Made by a program: the position numbers and the translations under genes. The notes beneath the pieces were generated by a model. That model saw only the letters and a list, made by a program, of their open reading frames with translations, did no database searches and was not told the origin of the DNA. From positions 310,001-374,000 of the forward strand of contig NZ_PNJG02000002.1 in the NCBI RefSeq assembly GCF_003226895.2: 64,000 nt of DNA. Direction: 5' to 3'. The stretch comes from Kocuria tytonis. Its GTDB lineage: Bacteria; Actinomycetota; Actinomycetes; Actinomycetales; Micrococcaceae. This document shows, one piece after another, positions 59,901 through 64,000 of this stretch. Position 1 is the stretch's first letter, and each line of letters begins with the position of its first letter.

Positions 59901-61133
59901 TCAGCCCAGCTCCCCCTGTGCCACCCGGCGCAGCGTGGCGGTGAGCATGTCCAGGCCCGCGAGCATGTCCTCGTCCGAAGTGAACTCGAACTCGTTGTGC
60001 GTGATGCCCTTGTGCGAGGGCACGAACAGCATCACGGTGGGCAGCACGTCCTTCACGTTGGTGGAGTCGTGGCCCGCGAGCGTCATGATCCGGGTGTGCG
60101 GCAGGTCCAGCTCCGTCACGACCTCCTGAGCGAGCGCCAAACCCTCCGGGGCGTACTCCAGCACGTCCCACGCGTGGCGGTTCACGGTCTGGATCTCCAC
60201 GTTCGCGGCACGGGCGGCCTCCTCGACCTCCCGGGCGAAGTGCTCGTCCGCGGCGGTCAGTCGCTCGGCGTCCAGGCTGCGGAGGTCGATCACCAGGCGC
60301 GCCTCACGGGCGACCGCCACCGGTGAGTTGGGCTCGATCAGCAGCTCTCCACACGAGGTGATGACGTCGTGCTCCAACGCGATCCGCCGGGCCGCCGTGA
60401 TCAGCAGCGACGCCCCGAGCAGCGCGTCCCTGCGGTCCTCGATGAGCGTGGATCCGGTGTGCGCCTGCTCCCCGAGCACCTGGAACTCGTACTTGCGCAC
60501 ACCCCACGTGGCCTCCACCAGCCCGATGGTGTAGCCGTCCTCCTCCATGGACTTGCCCTGCTGGATGTGCAGCTCCACGTACGCGGTGGCCTCGGGGATG
60601 ACGTCCCCACCGCGCTGGCCCAGGGCGTCGAGGGCCTCGCGCACGCTCACGCCAGCGGTGTCCCGGATGGCGAGGGTCTCCTGCAAGTCCCGCTTGCCGG
60701 TGTACACCGAGCTGCCCATCATGGAGGGCTTGAACCGGCAGCCCTCCTCGTTGAACCAGTTCACCACGCACAGGTTCCGGCTCAGCTCCACCTCCCCCGA
60801 TGACGCCGCACGGAACAGCTCCGCGCACGCGTGCGCCCCGGCGAGGACGCCGTACGCGCCGTCGAACCGCCCGGCCCGCGGCTGCGAGTCCATGTGCGAG
60901 CCCACCAGCACGTAGGGCGCGCCGGGGGTGTGCTCGAACAGGCCGAACTGGTTGCCAATGGCGTCGTAGTGCACCGTGGCGCCCCGCGCCGTGAGCCAGC
61001 CCGCGAACCACTGCCGGTTCAGCCCGTCCGCCTCCGTGGCGGCCTGCCGCTCCACGCCGCCGGACTCCAGCCCGCCGTTGCGGGACATCTGCGCGAACGC
61101 GTCCAGGAAGTCGGAGCCGTGCTGCTGGGTCAT
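59901..61133 (-). CDS. M20-family amidohydrolase (allantoate amidohydrolase / N-carbamoyl-amino acid hydrolase type)
   Basis: A 410-residue dizinc hydrolase. Metal-site motifs: VGSHMDSQPRAGRFDGAYGV (His, Asp), NWFNEEGCRF (Glu pair), YVELHIQQGKSMEE (His), and the C-terminal MTLAGHDSTNVKDVLPTVML with GITHNEFEF (His). The first His motif has Gln after Asp-Ser (HMDSQ), as in ureidopropionase and allantoate hydrolases. ATG 61133 behind GGGAGG. Substrate uncertain; a role in purine, pyrimidine or hydantoin nitrogen use is likely. Confidence 0.88.
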   Translation of the reverse strand: MTQQHGSDFLDAFAQMSRNGGLESGGVERQAATEADGLNRQWFAGWLTARGATVHYDAIGNQFGLFEHTPGAPYVLVGSHMDSQPRAGRFDGAYGVLAGAHACAELFRAASSGEVELSRNLCVVNWFNEEGCRFKPSMMGSSVYTGKRDLQETLAIRDTAGVSVREALDALGQRGGDVIPEATAYVELHIQQGKSMEEDGYTIGLVEATWGVRKYEFQVLGEQAHTGSTLIEDRRDALLGASLLITAARRIALEHDVITSCGELLIEPNSPVAVAREARLVIDLRSLDAERLTAADEHFAREVEEAARAANVEIQTVNRHAWDVLEYAPEGLALAQEVVTELDLPHTRIMTLAGHDSTNVKDVLPTVMLFVPSHKGITHNEFEFTSDEDMLAGLDMLTATLRRVAQGELG

Positions 61134-61250
61134 GAGGGTGCCTCCCGGGGCGCGTCGGAGCAGGGCGGGGCCCGCCGGTGATCGTGAGGCCATGCTACGT
61201 GCCGGGTGTGACGCGCATCTCGGCAACCATGCACCGCAGACGACGCCGCC

Positions 61251-62510
61251 CTATTCCTTGCGCGGACCCCGCACCGCTTTCTCCACGCCGCTGGCCACGA
61301 GCAGCGCGCACGTGAGCCAGATGGCACCACCCGGACCGAACGGGGCGGCCACCGCACCGGCGGCCACGGGGAGGATCACCTGACCCACCCGGTTGCCCAT
61401 GAGCCGCACGGCCAGGGCCGAGCCGCGCCACGTCCCGGGCACCGAGGTGGAGATGAGGGTCATGGTCAGCGGCTGCCCGAGCCCCAGGAAGAATCCGCCC
61501 ACCGCCAGGAACAGTGCGGCCCACCAGAAGCTGTCCAGGAACAGCGGCGGGACGATCAGCGCCGCCCCGGACGCCAGCAGGCTCGCGATCAGCAGCGCCC
61601 GGCGTGAGAACCTCCCAGAGAGCAGCGGCAGCAGCAGGCGCGAGGCGATCGACGCCAGGCCGCGGGCCCCGAGCAGCATGCCCACCACGGACGGCGCCAC
61701 CCCCGCCTCCTCCCCCACCAGGGGCAGGAACGCGGTGAGGATGTCGATCATGGCCAGCAGGGACAGCGAGGCCACCATGTTGGACATCACCCCGGGGACC
61801 CGGAGGATCCGCAGCACGTTCGGGCGCTCGTCCGCGCGGGGAGCGCCGTCGGCGGCGTCGTCCGCGGGACGCTGTGCCGCGGGGGTGGGCGCGGCGGCGC
61901 GGCGCGAGGCCGGACCGAGGCGGAAGGCCAGCAGCGGGGCGGCGGCCACCGTGATGAGCACACCGATCCACAGGCTCTCGTTCACGGCGGCGAGCCGTTC
62001 GGGGGAGGCCATGTCCGAGCCGTGGCCCACGATCCACCCGCCGAGCGCCGGGCCGATCATCTGACCTGCGGAGAACGCGGCGGTGAACCACCCGAAGCCT
62101 TTGTCCAGGTCCTGGTCCGCCGCGTAGCGGGCGATCGCGGTCTGCCCGCCGATCGTGAAGCACAGGTGACCCATACCCAGGACCGCGCTGGCGGTGAAGA
62201 TCAGCCACACGGAGTCCGCGAGCGCCAGGCCCACACCGGCGAGGCCCAGCAGCCCCACGCCGGCGAGGATCAGCAGCCGCAGCTGGGGGATCCGGTCCGA
62301 CATGCGCCCCAGCCACACGGCGCTGACCAGGGGTAGGAGGGCGTAGGCGGCGGTGGTGAGACCGATGACCACGGGGTCCGCGCCGAGGCCCAGCAGCTTG
62401 TACGAGGTGATGGGACGGAACAGGTTCAGCCCGGACTGGGTGAGCACCGCACACCCCACCAGGATCCACAGCCACGTGCTGCTGCGGGGTGATCGGGTGG
62501 GTGCGGCCAT
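61251..62510 (-). CDS. MFS transporter
   Basis: A 419-residue, 12-helix transporter: WLWILVGCAVLTQSGLNLFR, PLVSAVWLGRMSDRIPQLRL, YAADQDLDKGFGWFTAAFSA and LGLGQPLTMTLISTSVPGTW. The central loop (PASRRAAAPTPAAQRPADDA and onward) is Ala/Asp-rich and contains a copy of the 11-mer (61852-61862). Start ATG 62510 behind GGAG. It lies 117 bases upstream of the amidohydrolase gene on the same strand and may import its substrate. Confidence 0.88.
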   Translation of the reverse strand: MAAPTRSPRSSTWLWILVGCAVLTQSGLNLFRPITSYKLLGLGADPVVIGLTTAAYALLPLVSAVWLGRMSDRIPQLRLLILAGVGLLGLAGVGLALADSVWLIFTASAVLGMGHLCFTIGGQTAIARYAADQDLDKGFGWFTAAFSAGQMIGPALGGWIVGHGSDMASPERLAAVNESLWIGVLITVAAAPLLAFRLGPASRRAAAPTPAAQRPADDAADGAPRADERPNVLRILRVPGVMSNMVASLSLLAMIDILTAFLPLVGEEAGVAPSVVGMLLGARGLASIASRLLLPLLSGRFSRRALLIASLLASGAALIVPPLFLDSFWWAALFLAVGGFFLGLGQPLTMTLISTSVPGTWRGSALAVRLMGNRVGQVILPVAAGAVAAPFGPGGAIWLTCALLVASGVEKAVRGPRKE

Positions 62511-62559
62511 GTGCTCCACACTAGATGGACTGACCGGAAGCGTTGATCGACCTCCCCGG

Positions 62560-63658
62560 TCAGGACACCTGGAGGAGGTCGTCCGTAGTGGTAGCTGTCT
62601 CCAACGCGTGAAGAGAGACGTATCGCTGACGCTGGGTGAAAGCCGAGCCTCTGCCGCTCGTGCGATGGGGCAGAGCCCGGGCGAGCTCTCGATGATCGCG
62701 GTCTCCGGGGCGGGTCAGGAGGAAGACCTGGTAGACACCTTCCGTCCACTGCCGGCTCCGCGAAGCACGGATCACCGCGGCGATCTTACGGTCCTCCCTG
62801 TCGCCAGCAGCCAGCTCCGCCGCATGCTCCTCAGTCCACGCGACATTGTCCCGGCGGTGGCGGATCAAAGGCACATCCGCTTTGATCTCCTGGTCCGTGT
62901 AGAAAGCGAGACGAGTCACCGGCCGGAACCACCGCCCCGCCTGGCACACATAGGCCCGTTCCTGCTCGTACAGGGGCCATGCGTGCCTGGCGGCAACCAC
63001 CACCGTGTCGATCGTCGCCACCGGGCGCTCTCGATACACGTCGGCTGTGCGGTCCACTGATCGCAGCCATGCGGCCGGTTCGGCCCCCAAGAGCTCCGCC
63101 AGTGCGTGGACGCGCTGCACCTCGAAGGGAATGTCCAGCCCGAGAACCGAGTCGTGGTGGGCCAGGCGGTTGCGAAACTTGCGGATGCCCTCGGCGAGGA
63201 TTGCTGCTTCCTTGCGTGTCCCGTTGCCGCCGGGGAAAGCGTGGCGAAGCGACAGCCGCCACTCCTCATTCGTACCTGGGGCCAAGCATGCCGGCCCAGA
63301 AGCCGAACGACAGGCCGGCAACGATCTGGTGCCGTGACTCCCGGTGCTGGTCGCGCAGGCGATCGCGAACGTCTGTCACGCGTCGCATTGCCTCTACTTT
63401 GAGAGGCGGCTCACGCAAGAGCCAGGGGATGCCACACGTCTCGTCCCGGTATCCCTGCGAGAGGGCACGGTCGATGGCGTTGCGCATGAACACCTCGACA
63501 TGAGCAATCAGTTCGTACGCAGCGGATGTCATGCGGGTGCTCCACTTGTACAGCTCAAGGGCCGCTGTCTCGTCGCCTTTCGCCTCACGCAGATACGGCG
63601 CGAACCTGGGCTCGGAGATGGCCTGCCGCATTGCGGGGAGGGTGTAGCCGTGGGTCAC
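62560..63658 (-). pseudogene. Abi-family HEPN protein, frameshifted
   Basis: A phage-defence-type Abi_2 (AbiD/AbiF) protein in two frames. GTG 63658 opens MTHGYTLPAMRQAISEPRFA, then HVEVFMRNAIDRALSQGYRD and GLSFGFWAGMLGPRYE, ending in TGA at 63266-63268. The rest continues in another frame: EEWRLSLRHAFPGG, FRNRLAHHDSVLG, and so on to 62560. Removing one T near 63270 would give GPRYEEEWRL and an intact protein of about 365 residues. RNRLAHH is the R-x4-6-H catalytic motif of HEPN ribonucleases. It is either inactivated or a base-call error. Confidence 0.75.
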
Positions 63659-63684
63659 GCCGCAATGCTAACCTGACTACGAAC

Positions 63685-63726
63685 GCCCCGGTGCCGCCTC
63701 TGCCCTACATGCGCCCGGGGCTTTTT
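63685..63726 (-). ncRNA. Candidate Abi-associated ncRNA (abiF-motif-like hairpin)
   Basis: Read on - : AAAAA, then GCCCCGG (63721 down to 63715) pairing with CCGGGGC (63691-63685) around a 23-nt G-rich loop, ending 26 bases before the Abi start. Structured RNAs (the abiF motif) are known directly upstream of, and in the same orientation as, Abi-family genes. On + it would be a terminator with a TTTTT tail but no + gene precedes it. The call is inference. Confidence 0.4.
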
Positions 63727-63791
63727 ACGTGCCCACGCTCCGCGCACCCCCCAAATAGGCGCGTACCGGCTCTGCAGTGAACATGTCCGGT

Positions 63792-63811
63792 CAGTACCAC
63801 TGGGGGTACTG
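63792..63811 (-). terminator. Hairpin after the right-edge gene
   Basis: CAGTACC (63792-63798) pairs with GGTACTG (63805-63811), 13 bases past the stop of the gene that runs off the right edge. Confidence 0.5.
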
Positions 63812-63824
63812 CGGGGCGCCCCGG

Positions 63825-64000
63825 TCAGGCGCCCGTGAGCACGTACCGGCCCATGTCGGTGTGCAACGCCCCTCCGGAACGCCCCCGCCCCAGCTCGGAG
63901 GCCACCAGGCGGATCTCACTCACGGTCCACTCGGGGCCGTCGTACACGGACAGCGCGTGCACCACGTGGGCAAGCTCCGGGCCGGTGTGCGCGCGGACTC
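63825..64000 (-). CDS. C-terminal end of an unidentified protein (partial)
   Basis: The last 57 codons of a - strand gene, stop at 63825-63827. The residues GPELAHVVHALSVYDGPEWT, VSEIRLVASELGRGR and a final HTDMGRYVLTGA look like a real protein tail with helix and strand pattern and G/C third positions. No family is recognised from this fragment. Confidence 0.55.
   Translation of the reverse strand, partial: VRAHTGPELAHVVHALSVYDGPEWTVSEIRLVASELGRGRSGGALHTDMGRYVLTGA

Noticed and set aside
6137-61862. The 11-mer as a strand-biased chromosome-orienting motif (KOPS-like)
   Set aside because: Exact copies are split 11 to 9 between strands, so there is no polarity in this window.
63685-63726. The hairpin with TTTTT as a simple + strand terminator
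   Set aside because: No + strand gene lies within reach upstream; the preceding DNA is antisense to the Abi gene. It stays possible for an unknown small RNA on +.

Overview
The window is about 64 kb of very high-GC DNA with dense, mostly leader-poor operons, start codons that are often GTG or TTG, and a gene set typical of an actinobacterium: lipomannan-type mannosyltransferases, a PdxR/PdxST vitamin B6 locus, CGNR and DtxR-family regulators, and a PutA-like fused proline oxidase. My best guess is Micrococcaceae, close to Kocuria; this is inference from gene content and style, since no rRNA is present. I see no rRNA, tRNA, CRISPR array, insertion sequence or prophage.

Layout. 1-2.1 kb is a decaying stretch: the tail of a VWA protein, a RelE/Phd toxin-antitoxin pair, a frameshifted acetyltransferase, a VOC-family pseudogene with two in-frame stops, and a small membrane protein. 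2.3-8.3 kb: PutA-type proline catabolism and a GH15 glycosidase. 8.5-10.1 kb: three tandem DUF805 membrane proteins. 10.2-12.9 kb: a manganese/zinc-type ABC importer behind a perfect 18-bp operator, with a DtxR/MntR-type regulator at 14.7-15.3 kb. 13.0-17.5 kb: small regulators (CGNR, RHH with a truncated toxin, MarR), VOC and GNAT proteins. 17.8-20.8 kb: two YhgE/ABC-2-like membrane proteins divergent from a TetR regulator, with a large palindromic operator. 20.9-24.0 kb: csoR-copZ-copA copper resistance. 24.1-30.1 kb: two membrane proteins, an AAA ATPase-pdxR operon, and divergent pdxST. 30.1-33.5 kb: a cystathionine gamma-synthase-like enzyme followed by a polar amino acid (probably cystine or methionine) ABC importer.

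33.6-43.5 kb: a TPM-domain protein, two universal stress proteins, MATE and MFS exporters, a small hydrolase, a membrane protein and a UhpT-type sugar-phosphate antiporter. 43.6-48.4 kb: two paralogous GT87-like mannosyltransferases divergent from MptB, separated by a 61-bp tandem repeat. 49-51.3 kb: an aminobutyraldehyde-type dehydrogenase with a SnoaL-like protein. 51.4-57.3 kb: a wrecked AztD-like gene, a hydroxyisobutyrate-dehydrogenase-like enzyme, a lipoprotein, CsbD, an MHS transporter, an ABM monooxygenase and a BadF-type kinase. 57.3-62.5 kb: glutaryl-CoA dehydrogenase and CaiB-type CoA-transferase genes sharing one promoter element (probable glutarate catabolism), an M20 amidohydrolase and an MFS transporter. 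62.5-64 kb: a frameshifted Abi-family HEPN protein with an upstream hairpin that may be an abiF-type ncRNA, then the tail of an unknown gene.

Across the whole window one 11-mer, GCGGCGTCGTC, recurs 20 times exactly, on both strands, in all reading frames, and mainly in intergenic DNA, linkers and termini, three times as inverted pairs. This is the most unusual signal I found and no annotated feature explains it.
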